This document shows positions 8,113 through 17,371 of a stretch of DNA of 64,000 nt, in pieces. A program made the position numbers and the translations under genes. Under the pieces are notes generated by a model. That model was not told the DNA's origin and did no database searches. It saw only the letters and a program-made list of their open reading frames with translations. The first letter of the stretch is position 1, and each line of letters begins with the position of its first letter. The stretch comes from Acidobacteriaceae bacterium (lineage in GTDB: Bacteria; Acidobacteriota; Terriglobia; Terriglobales; Acidobacteriaceae), in contig PLCS01000008.1 in NCBI GenBank assembly GCA_003134855.1, positions 124,001 to 188,000 of the forward strand, given 5' to 3'.

Positions 8113-11100
8113 TTAGAAGACGAACTTGGCACCAAGTTCGAGGTTGCGGGGATCCCACGTGCCGGTAACCTGGCCGTAGTTGCTCTGATCCGAGCATGGA
8201 CGTGTCCAAACCTGGCCCGTGCCCGGAGCGCAGCTCATGCCCGCGTTGATGCCGTTCCATTCGGTGTGGTTAAACGTGTTGAACGATTCAAAGCGAAGCG
8301 TGAGGCTAGCCGTATCGTAAATCTGGAACGTCTTGTAGAGAGACGTTGTGAAGTTGACACGGCCGGGTCCGACGAGCGCATCCTTGCCAGCGTTGCCGAA
8401 GCCCAGGTTGAGTCCACCGTTATAGGCAGGAGTCGGAGCGTAGAAATTGTCGGTGTTGAACCAACTCGTGCGCGTCTTCTTGTAGCTGATATCGCCAGCC
8501 ATGCGATTCGGACGAGAGGTGTAAGCGCCGCCCAGGCCGACTGGATCGTCAACTGCGCCGTCGCCCGGCGCTACAGGCAAGCCGGACTGATCGATGATGG
8601 TGCCTGCAATCTCCCATCCGCCGAGCGTGGACTTGAGAAGGCCGGCGCTCTTGTTGAAGATGGGGAGCTTGTAGACGTAGTTGGCGCTGAGGATGTTACG
8701 GCGATCGAGCGCGCCCGATCCCTTGTCATACTTGAAGAACCAGGGGTTGCTCAGATTAACGCCGCCGCCGTTGTCGTAAGAGTTGACATCGATTTCATGC
8801 GAGTACGTGTAATCGATTTCGCCGCTTAGGCCCCACTTGTTCTGGGCGCGAAGGCCGGTCTGGAAGCCGTTGTAGTTGCCGTTGGTTTGGTTGATATCCT
8901 CGTCGATGCCGGTGTAGCCCTGGAACTGACGGAAGGCGTTGAAGCCGCCCCAGTTATTGAAGCTGCCGCAATGTTCATTAGGCGAGGGGTTAGTTCCCAC
9001 ATGGCCCGGCTTATCGTTATCGGCCGGCAGACCGTTCGTGGTGTAATTGCCGCTGCCGTCACCGGAGGTGCAGCGAGGATCTTGCATGTTGACTGTCCCT
9101 GGCGCGCCGATGTTCTGCTTGGTAATGGCGGGCGACATGTTGTTGATGTTGTTGCCGACGTTCTGGTGCCATGCGATGTTGCCGACGTACTGGATAACCC
9201 AGATGAGCGAGGGAGCCACTTCACGCTGCACACCGATGCTGAACATGGCCGCGCCGGGCGCTTTGTATGTCTTGGCGAGGTTGTTTGCGCCGCCGGCAAA
9301 GATCAGAGACGTCGGCGCGGTTACAGCGCCGGTGCCCCAGTTCGTTCCCGGTTGGCTGAAGAAGATGTTGTTGACCTGGAGCGCAGGATCGAAGGGCGCG
9401 CTGGTGGCGACACCGAAGATGTCGTTGCCCTGTATACGCTCGTAGAAGGTTCCAAAGCCGCCGCGGAGAACGGTCTTGCCGTTGCCGAACAAATCCTCGG
9501 AGAATCCGATGCGGGGTTGCAGCGTCTCGTAGTCGTTGTTGACCACGCCCGGCGCGATATGATTCTGGCCGGCAATCTCCATGCCGTTGATGTAGGAGGG
9601 AATGCCCAGGTAGGTGTACAGCTGCGGGCTGGACGGGTCGATGGCGCCGCTGGCCTGCCAAACGGGCAGCGCATTGGGCTTATAGGCATCCGGATTAAAG
9701 TTGCCAAGGAGGTTCTGGCGCTCCCAGGCATGCGGCAGGGCGTCATAGCGGAAGCCGAGCTGCAAGGACAGGCGCGGGGTTACGTGCCAGTTGTCCATCG
9801 CATAAGCCGAAGGAGTCTGGTTGGCGTAGTGCCGAATGGGCGCGCCCAGGTTCTGGTTGTATTGGCCGGCCAGGCCCATCAGCATATCCATGAGGCCGTC
9901 GTGCGACATCGCGTTGAAGCCGTAGCTGCCCTGTGCGTCGCCATAGAGCATCTGGTTCTTGGTGTAGCGGTTGTAGCTGACGCCGAACTTGAAGGCGTGC
10001 TGTCCCACCGAGTACGAGATGTCCATCTTGGGCGAATAGTCCTGGGCCGCGTTGTGATAGGGCTCGGTGGCCGTGTCTTCAGCCGTTCCGTAGGGTCCGC
10101 CGTAGCCGGTGATGCCAGGCCAGATTTTCCGCTGGACGGCATAGGCCGGGACAACGGGCTGGACGTTCCAGCTGGCTGGCAGGAAGGTGTTCGCGCTGGG
10201 TGTGATGATGGCAGCGTTGCCGTCATAGTTGATGCTGGCTTCCAACAGCAGGTTGGGCGAGATGGTGCCGCTCACTTTGATGGCGGCGGAGTGAGCCGGA
10301 GATTTCAGAGTGTCGGTAAGGGTGTTGTAATTGCACCAGCACCAGCCCAGTTCCGGGGCGCCTTCGGCCTGATTCTGCAAATCGCCGATGTAATGGCCGA
10401 GGATGGCCCACTTGTCGGTGATGTTGTGATCGATGCGGACGATGTCGTCGCGGTCCGTTAACGGCAACGGAACGCTGGCGATGTTTCTGTCCTGGCCGGC
10501 TACGTTCGGCGGAGGAAGAATGCCCGCGTTGAGGTAGGTGATCGCATTGCCGTTGTTCACGATGGCACCGCCTGCGCCAACGCTGATATCGTACAGTTGA
10601 TGCGGGATGACCGGCGCGGCGGTGCACGTGCCATCTGCGTTCAATGTACCTCCACCGAAGCACTCCCCAGGGGTCAGGCCCAGGCCCTTCAAGGCGAGAG
10701 TGTAGTAATAAGAGGATGTCCCGCCTGGAACGTTCGGCACCACAAGTTGAGTTTTCGGGGCAAACAGAGGCGCCACATAGGCGAGATCCACGCCTGCCTT
10801 CGGAAGATCGGCCGGATCGATCGTGGGGTTATTGCTGCCGGCGGTGCTGGAGGTCTTGCGCCATTCCTCGTTCCAGAAGAAGAAGGTCTTCTGCTTGTTG
10901 GAGTTGTAGCTGTGAGGAATGTAGAGCGGGCCGCCGATATTGAAGCCATAGATGTTGTAATGCACCGTGTCTCTCTTGACAAACGGGGTCGCCAGCTTGT
11001 GGAAGTAGGAGTTGGCGTCATAGGCGGTGGCGCGGTTTTCTTCCCATGCCCCGCCATGGAACTTCTTCGTGCCGGACTTCAGCGAAAGGCTGATGGTGGC

Positions 11101-11814
11101 GCCGGAGGAGATACCATAATCGGGAGGATAGTTCGAACTCATCACCTGGAACTCGGCGATGGCGTCCTGCGAAGGCTGAATCTGCATGCCGCCGGCGCCG
11201 CCGCGGTCAGACGACTCGCCGCCGTCGATCAGCCAGATATTGTGGCTCTGGCGCAGACCGTTGAAGCTGATGGTGAAGTTGGAAGAGAACGCCGCGGGAG
11301 TGTTGTTGTCCGGCAGGTTCGAGCTAACGCCCATGCCCAGAGCAGCCAGAGCCGCGAAGTTGCGGTTCTCGGTGGCGATTTCGCTGATCTCTTCGGAGCT
11401 GATCAGGGTGCTGACCACGTTGGAGTCAGCCTGCACAGCCAGGGCGTCGGCCGAGACGGTAATCGTCTGGCTTTCGGCGCCGACGGTCAGCTTGACGTCA
11501 ACGCGGAAGGTTGCGGAAACGTTGATCACGATTCCGTTCTGCGCGAAGGTCTGGAAGTTCTTGGCAGAAACCTTCAGGTTGTAGTTGCCGGGGTTCAAAC
11601 CGGCGATTTCATACAAGCCGGTGCCGCTGCTGTTGGTGGCGTGTTCAGCGCCGGTAGCCTGATCGGTGAGCGTGATCGACGCGCCTGCGACGACTGCTCC
11701 CGTCTGGTCTGTGACGATGCCGGTGAGATCAGAGTTGGCCTGCGCAAATGCTCCCACGCACGCCAGGACGAAAATCAGCGGCAACAGAAGGAACCTGTAT
11801 CTCGCTTGTCTCAT
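8113..11814 (-). CDS. Oar-like TonB-dependent outer-membrane receptor with carboxypeptidase-regulatory domain
   Basis: 1233 residues. Signal peptide (1 to about 25, ending GAFAQ), a beta-sandwich carboxypeptidase-regulatory-like domain (about 28-110, with GIVTDQTGAVVAGASI and GLNPGNYNLKV), then plug and a long 22-strand-type barrel ending in the aromatic ELGAKFVF. The start is supported by AAGGAAGG just upstream. In acidobacteria these SusC/Oar-like receptors are thought to import oligosaccharides or other large ligands with TonB energy. Its place between a LacI regulator and sugar-metabolism genes suggests a plant-glycan ligand. No SusD-like lipoprotein accompanies it. Confidence 0.92.
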   Translation of the reverse strand: MRQARYRFLLLPLIFVLACVGAFAQANSDLTGIVTDQTGAVVAGASITLTDQATGAEHATNSSGTGLYEIAGLNPGNYNLKVSAKNFQTFAQNGIVINVSATFRVDVKLTVGAESQTITVSADALAVQADSNVVSTLISSEEISEIATENRNFAALAALGMGVSSNLPDNNTPAAFSSNFTISFNGLRQSHNIWLIDGGESSDRGGAGGMQIQPSQDAIAEFQVMSSNYPPDYGISSGATISLSLKSGTKKFHGGAWEENRATAYDANSYFHKLATPFVKRDTVHYNIYGFNIGGPLYIPHSYNSNKQKTFFFWNEEWRKTSSTAGSNNPTIDPADLPKAGVDLAYVAPLFAPKTQLVVPNVPGGTSSYYYTLALKGLGLTPGECFGGGTLNADGTCTAAPVIPHQLYDISVGAGGAIVNNGNAITYLNAGILPPPNVAGQDRNIASVPLPLTDRDDIVRIDHNITDKWAILGHYIGDLQNQAEGAPELGWCWCNYNTLTDTLKSPAHSAAIKVSGTISPNLLLEASINYDGNAAIITPSANTFLPASWNVQPVVPAYAVQRKIWPGITGYGGPYGTAEDTATEPYHNAAQDYSPKMDISYSVGQHAFKFGVSYNRYTKNQMLYGDAQGSYGFNAMSHDGLMDMLMGLAGQYNQNLGAPIRHYANQTPSAYAMDNWHVTPRLSLQLGFRYDALPHAWERQNLLGNFNPDAYKPNALPVWQASGAIDPSSPQLYTYLGIPSYINGMEIAGQNHIAPGVVNNDYETLQPRIGFSEDLFGNGKTVLRGGFGTFYERIQGNDIFGVATSAPFDPALQVNNIFFSQPGTNWGTGAVTAPTSLIFAGGANNLAKTYKAPGAAMFSIGVQREVAPSLIWVIQYVGNIAWHQNVGNNINNMSPAITKQNIGAPGTVNMQDPRCTSGDGSGNYTTNGLPADNDKPGHVGTNPSPNEHCGSFNNWGGFNAFRQFQGYTGIDEDINQTNGNYNGFQTGLRAQNKWGLSGEIDYTYSHEIDVNSYDNGGGVNLSNPWFFKYDKGSGALDRRNILSANYVYKLPIFNKSAGLLKSTLGGWEIAGTIIDQSGLPVAPGDGAVDDPVGLGGAYTSRPNRMAGDISYKKTRTSWFNTDNFYAPTPAYNGGLNLGFGNAGKDALVGPGRVNFTTSLYKTFQIYDTASLTLRFESFNTFNHTEWNGINAGMSCAPGTGQVWTRPCSDQSNYGQVTGTWDPRNLELGAKFVF

Positions 11815-12242
11815 GTGACCTTCCTTTTCAAGTTTGTTTTCAGTTGAAATTGCGTACTTCGTTCAGTGCTCCATCAGCTATCTGGAATGAAGCCGGTAAA
11901 AAATGACTCACAAAACGCCGTTTCACGACTCTCTGCACTGCTCTGAAAAACTCCCGAAATGACGCCGGAAAGCTGCGATTTTCTCCGTTAAATGGAAGAG
12001 GAAAAATCGCCTTTCTCCGTATTTTGGAAATTTCCGCTTAATCGCTTGAATTACGGTAATCAAACGATTAAGCACACGTCGAGAAAAACCGCTATTCGCG
12101 AGCCGGGGCCATTACACGCCAATCAGCATCCTGTTGTCAAGTGTGTTTTTACGTGCCAGCAAAAAAAACTTTGTGTGATTTCATAACATCCTATATATCA
12201 ATAAGATAGTCAACTCCATCCAGAGCGATTCAGGCGCGTTTT
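11815..12242. other. 428-base promoter region of the receptor gene
   Basis: No gene seen; all short frames lack a ribosome site. The region is clearly AT-richer than its neighbours. It holds the receptor's ribosome-binding site at its left end and a long interrupted palindrome at 12036-12073. Confidence 0.5.
12036..12073. promoter_or_regulatory. Long interrupted palindrome, candidate LacI-type operator
   Basis: GCTTAATCGCTTGA (12036-12049) is mirrored by TCAAACGATTAAGC (12060-12073) with 13 of 14 positions matching around ATTACGGTAA. It lies about 220 bases upstream of the receptor start, in AT-rich DNA. The size and symmetry suit a dimeric regulator. Linking it to the LacI protein encoded at 5657-6727 is inference. 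Confidence 0.45.
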
Positions 12243-13196
12243 TCACAAGGAAATGAGCATTTTTTGCGCTTCGTCTTCCGGATCGGAAGTTGACCGGGGC
12301 CTCAGCGTGTACACCGTGGTCCTCTCGATCCGGTCGCCGGCGTTTATGGCCTGCAAAGGCCCCAAAGCCTCCAATTCGATGTATGGAAGAGGGTCAGGAT
12401 TGGTGTAAATCTCGGTGACGCATCCGCCGTCGGGGTACTCTCCCGGCCCGGCTTCCGTGTCGATGCGCAGCGCGCAACCGGCTCCCACGCAAACCATGCA
12501 GCTTCCATCCGTTCCGATCTTGACCTGCTCGCTTGTGTGGCGTCCGAGCCACAGCAGTCGCCCTTCGATCTTTAATTCGGCCGGCTGGGCCGCGAGCAAG
12601 CCAAGGTAGCCGTTCGCAAACCGCGAACTTTCTTTGAGGAGGATGGCAACACGCTCCGGCTCCCGCAATTGGGTTATGGTCCAGATGCCAACCCGGAGAG
12701 CGCCGCCAAGGAGCTTGCGATACTCGGTCCGGATGCGCAGGACAGGTTGCCCGGCGTCCAACTCCACATGGCGCACTACCTGGATGCCGAAACCCGGATC
12801 GACGGGCGAGGTCAGCGTCACGCCGAATTCTGTAGCCGCGGCCTGCGCGGGCCGCGAATCAAAGGCTACGGGCGGCGGCCACTCCCGGCCCTGCTGCCGG
12901 GGCCATGCGGATTGCGGCGCAGGCCAGCACTTGTCTCCGCCAAAGTTGATCCATTCGTCAGAGGCATCGTGCATCTGACCGTCCAAGACCCGATTCTCCC
13001 AGAAGGGGCCGTCCGTCTCACCTGCGAGGCGCAACTGCATCACGCGGCCAATGGCGGGCACGACGACGGCTTCCACGCATCCGTTCGAGAGGAGATAGCA
13101 ATCGGGCCAGCCATGATAGGAGATGCGCTCGACAGTTACGGCATCCTGGTTCGCAGGCGTGTCCAGTACATCAACGGTTACGGCGCGGAGATTCAA
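12243..13196 (-). CDS. DUF4380-like protein, galactose-mutarotase-type fold
   Basis: 317 residues, no signal peptide. ERISYHGWPDCYLLSNG, VVPAIGRVMQLRL and INFGGDKCWPAPQ resemble the opening blocks of DUF4380 proteins, a beta-sandwich group related to aldose 1-epimerases. The canonical epimerase His/Glu catalytic pair is not obvious, so the activity is unknown; a carbohydrate-binding or mutarotase-like role is only inferred. It lies 18 bases downstream of the symporter gene on the same strand, so the two probably form an operon. Confidence 0.65.
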   Translation of the reverse strand: MNLRAVTVDVLDTPANQDAVTVERISYHGWPDCYLLSNGCVEAVVVPAIGRVMQLRLAGETDGPFWENRVLDGQMHDASDEWINFGGDKCWPAPQSAWPRQQGREWPPPVAFDSRPAQAAATEFGVTLTSPVDPGFGIQVVRHVELDAGQPVLRIRTEYRKLLGGALRVGIWTITQLREPERVAILLKESSRFANGYLGLLAAQPAELKIEGRLLWLGRHTSEQVKIGTDGSCMVCVGAGCALRIDTEAGPGEYPDGGCVTEIYTNPDPLPYIELEALGPLQAINAGDRIERTTVYTLRPRSTSDPEDEAQKMLISL

Positions 13197-13214
13197 CTTA
13201 CTCGGCCTTTCTGG

Positions 13215-15092
13215 TTAGGTGGCCTTCTTCAAGGCGGCTTTGTCGGTCTCAACCTCGCGCTCGTTCAAATGGTCGTACCAGGTGAACTTGAGAATCAGCG
13301 AAGTAACCAGAATCACGCCCAGTGCAAGTGCGGCGCGGTCAAACTCCTGAATCACGATGTACAGGGGCAGCGCCACCAGGGAGATCTGCCAGACGATGCC
13401 GACGGCGATATTGAAGATATCGCGGAAGAAGTCCGTGTTGCGCTGGAAGCCGGGATCTTCGGCCAGGACCTTCTTCAACACCGGCCCCCAGAAGCCCCAC
13501 GGGCGCACGCGGCGATAGAAGTCCATGAGCACTTGGTCGGACTCGGGCTTGGTAAGATAGGTGCCGAGCAGGCAGCCGATCAGCGAAATTCCCGCCACCA
13601 GCGGGAAGATGATCACGACTTCCATGTTGATCGAATACGTGTCCAGAAGGTGCTGCACGGCGGGCAGAAGGGGAACGATTCTTGGCATCGCCAGCGCGGC
13701 GGCAATGCCTGTGACCATGCCCCAGAAGTAACCCCAGCCGTTGAATCGCCACCAGTACCACTTCAGAACATTGGACGCCATGTAGCCGCCCCACAATCCG
13801 GAGACGATCCAAACCACCACCGTGTTGACTGAGTCCACGTTCCACCCGATAAGGACGCCGATCACCACCACCGCAAAGGAGGCCAGATAACTCAGGCGGA
13901 CATAAGTCTTGGGAGAGGCGTTGGGGTTGATGAAGCGCTTGTAGATGTCATTGACAAAATACGGAGGCGCGGCATTGACGGTGGCCGCGAAGTTAGACAT
14001 GAAAGCCGCCAGCAGGCCGGCGATCAAAAAGCCCAGCAGGCCGACCGGGACAAAGCGCCCCAGCGCATAAGGCAGCACCAGCTCGAAGTCCATGTTCGTT
14101 CCCATGGCGCGGAGGTTGGGGCCATAGAAGGCGGCGGCCAGCACGGTAAGTCCAATGACCAGAAAGTAGCGCGGAGGGGTGAGCACGATGTTCACCCAGG
14201 CGCTCATCATCGAGGCCTCGCGCGGATTCTTTGCGGAAAGCACGCGCTGCATATCGTAGTTCGGCGCCGGACCGGCGGCCGAGATCGGAATGCCCTTGAA
14301 GAGCAGCATGATCACGAAGAAGCCGAAGAGGCCATAGCCGTCCTGATGAATCTTCTCGGTGGCGGCGGGAAGCAGCGTGCTCCAGTCCAGGCCTAAATGC
14401 CATCCGAAGAAGATATTGTCCCAGCCGGCGGGCACCACCCGGTGCAGCATCTCCGGCGCCACCTTGCGCATGGCGATGATGCCCACGGCAAAGGATGCGA
14501 TCGACAGAATGAAGAACTGCACAACCTCGGTGATAACCACGCTGATCATGCCGCCCTTGATCACGTAGATAGCGGTAATAGCAATAAGAATCAGCGCGTA
14601 TTCATTGGCGGAAAGATGCCAGGGCAGAAAGGTCTGGGCAAACTTGCCGATGCCCTTGAAAGCGTAACTGAAAAACCCGATGATACTGACAAAGGCATAA
14701 ATCACAACGATCATATGCGAGAATTGCGCGCCCATCCCGGTGCCGAAGCGCGTCTTGATCCACTCCGCGCCAGTCATCACCTTGGAGCGGCGCAGCCACG
14801 CGGAGAGATAGACCATCAGGAAGATCTGGTTGAAGGTCGGCCAGAGCCATGGAATCCAGACGCTCTTCAGGCCGTAGACAAACATCCAGGAGACCAGCAG
14901 CATGGTGCCGCTGATATCGAACATTCCCGAGGCGTTGGAGATGCCCAGCATATACCAGGGCATGGCATTGCCGCCGAGAAAGTAATTCTGCATGCTGTGC
15001 GATGCGCGTTTTGAAACCCAGTAGCCTATGAATACCGTACTCAGCAGGTAGGCCACGATGATGGCGATGTCAATAAAGTGAAGTTGCAACAT
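13215..15092 (-). CDS. Sodium:solute symporter (SSS/SLC5 family)
   Basis: 625 residues with about 13-14 hydrophobic segments starting at residue 8. N-terminal FIGYWVSKRASHSMQNYFLGG and SNASGMFDISGTMLL match the SSS signature region, where TM1 and TM8 form the sodium site. Members couple sodium to uptake of sugars, amino acids, pantothenate or proline. Placement in a cellulose/mannan-type locus, upstream of the DUF4380-like gene, argues for a sugar or disaccharide as substrate. It is likely the inner-membrane step between the outer-membrane receptor and the cytoplasmic phosphorylases. Confidence 0.9.
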   Translation of the reverse strand: MLQLHFIDIAIIVAYLLSTVFIGYWVSKRASHSMQNYFLGGNAMPWYMLGISNASGMFDISGTMLLVSWMFVYGLKSVWIPWLWPTFNQIFLMVYLSAWLRRSKVMTGAEWIKTRFGTGMGAQFSHMIVVIYAFVSIIGFFSYAFKGIGKFAQTFLPWHLSANEYALILIAITAIYVIKGGMISVVITEVVQFFILSIASFAVGIIAMRKVAPEMLHRVVPAGWDNIFFGWHLGLDWSTLLPAATEKIHQDGYGLFGFFVIMLLFKGIPISAAGPAPNYDMQRVLSAKNPREASMMSAWVNIVLTPPRYFLVIGLTVLAAAFYGPNLRAMGTNMDFELVLPYALGRFVPVGLLGFLIAGLLAAFMSNFAATVNAAPPYFVNDIYKRFINPNASPKTYVRLSYLASFAVVVIGVLIGWNVDSVNTVVVWIVSGLWGGYMASNVLKWYWWRFNGWGYFWGMVTGIAAALAMPRIVPLLPAVQHLLDTYSINMEVVIIFPLVAGISLIGCLLGTYLTKPESDQVLMDFYRRVRPWGFWGPVLKKVLAEDPGFQRNTDFFRDIFNIAVGIVWQISLVALPLYIVIQEFDRAALALGVILVTSLILKFTWYDHLNEREVETDKAALKKAT

Positions 15093-15187
15093 TTAGCTCC
15101 TTAATGCCCGCGGGCATGGTCTCCCGCACTCCGCGGAAAACATATCTTAGATTGCTTCTCATACCACGAAAAACTTATCAGATCAAC

Positions 15188-15201
15188 TTATCCATGGATA
15201 A
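15188..15201. promoter_or_regulatory. Perfect palindrome upstream of the symporter gene
   Basis: TTATCCATGGATAA is a 14-bp perfect palindrome about 95 bases upstream of the symporter start, in AT-rich DNA. A short palindrome can arise by chance. It is listed because of its promoter-proximal place in a LacI-associated locus. Confidence 0.3.
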
Positions 15202-15239
15202 CTCATTGCATGTCCCCGGCCAGATTAAATTGAGGCTAC

Positions 15240-15280
15240 GTGCCCCATCCTTTTCGCGTATTCTGCGAAAAGGGTGGGAA
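15240..15280 (-). repeat. Dispersed REPIN-like hairpin (inverted copy)
   Basis: On the minus strand: CCCACCCTTTTCGC, a short loop, GCGAAAAGGATGGG, then GCAC. Stem arms 15244-15257 and 15265-15278 match 13 of 14. It belongs to the family at 19845, 25450, 36675 and 48732. Confidence 0.75.
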
Positions 15281-15309
15281 CAAAGATGCATTCCTTTCCG
15301 GCGTGCCCA

Positions 15310-17097
15310 TTATTTCATTTCGCCGGCCAGCAGGAAGACCAGCGATGCCTGCCAGTTGATGCAAATCTCGTTGCTTGCATACGATGCCCATTCATCGGCA
15401 TAGATCTTGGCTGGGGGCAAATCCTTCGGCAACGCCGCCAGCACCTGATCCTGGCGATCCTTGTCCGGCCCTCCGGAGAGCAGCCCCGGCCAGGGGGGCA
15501 TCTCTGGACGCGCCGCGCTGGGCCGGTGATGCGGGTGCTGGTAGGGGTTCTCGCCCACGTGAGTTACCCACGAAAGCGAAAACGCGTTGCGCCCCAGAAG
15601 ATAATGCAAGTCATCCCGCGCCGCATCCGCAAACTCCTTGTCCGACTTATTCTTGCGCATAAGATCGGCCATCAGAAGAGTCATGCCATGACCTGCCGCG
15701 ACGCCATTGGAACCCCATACATAATCCTTGGCTTGCATGCTGACATGATAGGGATTGCGGCGTGTGCGCTCGACAATCGCGCTCGCCGCCGCAAGGGTGC
15801 GCTCGCTGATCGCCACGACCACCCTGCCGTCCGCGCCCCGGCGCGGAGAAAGCGCATAACTCCACAGCCCCATCTGCCCCACATCGGCCCAGGTTGCCGT
15901 GGGCGGAGAATCCAGTCCGGGAAGAAACTCGGCATAACTTGCGAGGAAGAAGTCTTGATAAGCGGCATCGCCGGTGGTGCGCCAAAGCTCAGCCGCCGCC
16001 CACAGGCGCTCGTCCCGGCAATTAGCGTCGGCATAGGAGCCGGTGCTGATGCCCGGCGGATTCTCGAAGGCAACATTGGGATACTTTTCGGTCCACGCCC
16101 AGGCGCTCCGCGCCGCTTGCAGAGCCTGCGCGGCAAACTTCGCATCATAGGGCTGGTAAACCCGCGCCGCGATGGCCGCCACAGCCGCCAGGTCCGCGGT
16201 CGCGCAGGTGCTCTTGTACGGCGCAGTGGCCGTGCCGATCACCTTGCTGGGCTCGGTATCCGCATCCGGAGCGATAAAGCCGGGAAAGCCTGCGCTGGTC
16301 TGCTTGTGCCAGACTCCGCCGTCGGTGTCCTGCATCTTCAGCATCCACTCCAGGCCCCAGCGCGCTTCATTCAAAATATCCGGCGTGCCGTTGCCTGACT
16401 CGGGAATCCGCAGCGAGATATTCTTGATTTTCTTGCCGTAGATCTCCCAGGTCCACAGCAGCGTTCCCGCGCTGATGCCGGTGGTGACTACGTAGCGGCC
16501 ATAGTCGCCCGCGTCGTGCCAGCCGCCCACGTTGTCGCGTTCTCCCGTCGATCCCGAACTGGTGTGAAAGACGCCATGCAGGTGACAGGCGGGGTGCGCA
16601 TAGCCGGGGAACTCCGAGCCCATGTCCACCGCGGTTCCACAGCGCTGCCCGTAAAAGCCGCGCATGGCCATATAATACGTGTACTCATAGACGTTTACGC
16701 CCAAATCAAAATTCCAACTGCGCCCCACGCCGGGAACCGCGATGTAATAGCTCCCCGGACTGTGGAACTTGGAAAAATCCGCCGCCTGCACTTGATCGCC
16801 GGAGTTAGGGTCGGCCTCGCCAGGCTCTAGCTTCCCCCGAAAAACTACCTTATTGTCGCTGGAGCGCCGCACTTGAAAGGTTGTCGCGGGCGTGCTGACC
16901 AGCGCCGCCTTGGGGCCATTCAGCGGATAGCCCACCTGGTCCACCTTGATGGCCAGCTGCGCGGTTTCCACGGCCTTGCCTGTTGCTCCACCCCCGGAAG
17001 CGGCTAGAGCCTTGGTGGCGGGGAAAGAAAGAAAGACGGCTAGAGCAAACGAGATCGGCAATACAACCGACTGCGCGGCAATCAAGGATGTGAACAA
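15310..17097 (-). CDS. Secreted GH9 endoglucanase
   Basis: 595 residues if started at the TTG at 17097, preferred because AAAGG lies nine bases before it and it opens directly into a signal peptide (FTSLIAAQSVVLPISFALAV, then the cut after ATKALA). An ATG at 17220 would add 41 residues but has no ribosome site. An N-terminal CelD_N Ig-like domain (about 45-140) precedes a GH9 domain with GGWHDAGDYGRYV (Asp195/Asp198), the GH9 His signature HHRPS, and SYASNEICINW carrying the probable acid Glu577. It cleaves beta-1,4-glucans outside the cytoplasm. It is divergent from the cellobiose phosphorylase gene, which would take its product. Confidence 0.92.
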   Translation of the reverse strand: MFTSLIAAQSVVLPISFALAVFLSFPATKALAASGGGATGKAVETAQLAIKVDQVGYPLNGPKAALVSTPATTFQVRRSSDNKVVFRGKLEPGEADPNSGDQVQAADFSKFHSPGSYYIAVPGVGRSWNFDLGVNVYEYTYYMAMRGFYGQRCGTAVDMGSEFPGYAHPACHLHGVFHTSSGSTGERDNVGGWHDAGDYGRYVVTTGISAGTLLWTWEIYGKKIKNISLRIPESGNGTPDILNEARWGLEWMLKMQDTDGGVWHKQTSAGFPGFIAPDADTEPSKVIGTATAPYKSTCATADLAAVAAIAARVYQPYDAKFAAQALQAARSAWAWTEKYPNVAFENPPGISTGSYADANCRDERLWAAAELWRTTGDAAYQDFFLASYAEFLPGLDSPPTATWADVGQMGLWSYALSPRRGADGRVVVAISERTLAAASAIVERTRRNPYHVSMQAKDYVWGSNGVAAGHGMTLLMADLMRKNKSDKEFADAARDDLHYLLGRNAFSLSWVTHVGENPYQHPHHRPSAARPEMPPWPGLLSGGPDKDRQDQVLAALPKDLPPAKIYADEWASYASNEICINWQASLVFLLAGEMK

Positions 17098-17264
17098 GAG
17101 ACTAGACCTTTCTGCGGTTTTGCCCCGCGGCTGCGACAGAAGTGATTTCAATTTGGGAATCCTCTCACATCGGCCTGAAATCTGGCAACGATACCCGGCA
17201 CAACACCAGGCCCGTCCCATTCATGCGCGAAAAATCCAGGCACGGCGCCGGGTCAAGTATAATC

Positions 17265-17309
17265 GTTTTCGTCTTCCAAAGTATCGAAAACCGCTCTGGA
17301 AAAACGTTT
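17265..17309. promoter_or_regulatory. Candidate operators in the GH9/GH94 divergent promoter
   Basis: GTTTTCG (17265-17271) is inverted as CGAAAAC (17285-17291), and a perfect AAACGTTT palindrome follows at 17302-17309. CG-centred A/T-flanked palindromes are the usual LacI-family operator style. The site lies between the two divergent transcripts and could serve both. Confidence 0.35.
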
Positions 17310-17371
17310 GACTGGATTATATGGACCCGGGCCGGGCAGACGGCGGCTCCGCGGCTGAAGGAGCATTCACC

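Noticed and set aside
8887-10461. 524-codon plus-strand frame inside the receptor gene
   Set aside because: Shadow of the Oar-like receptor, which has signal peptide, plug, barrel and terminator.
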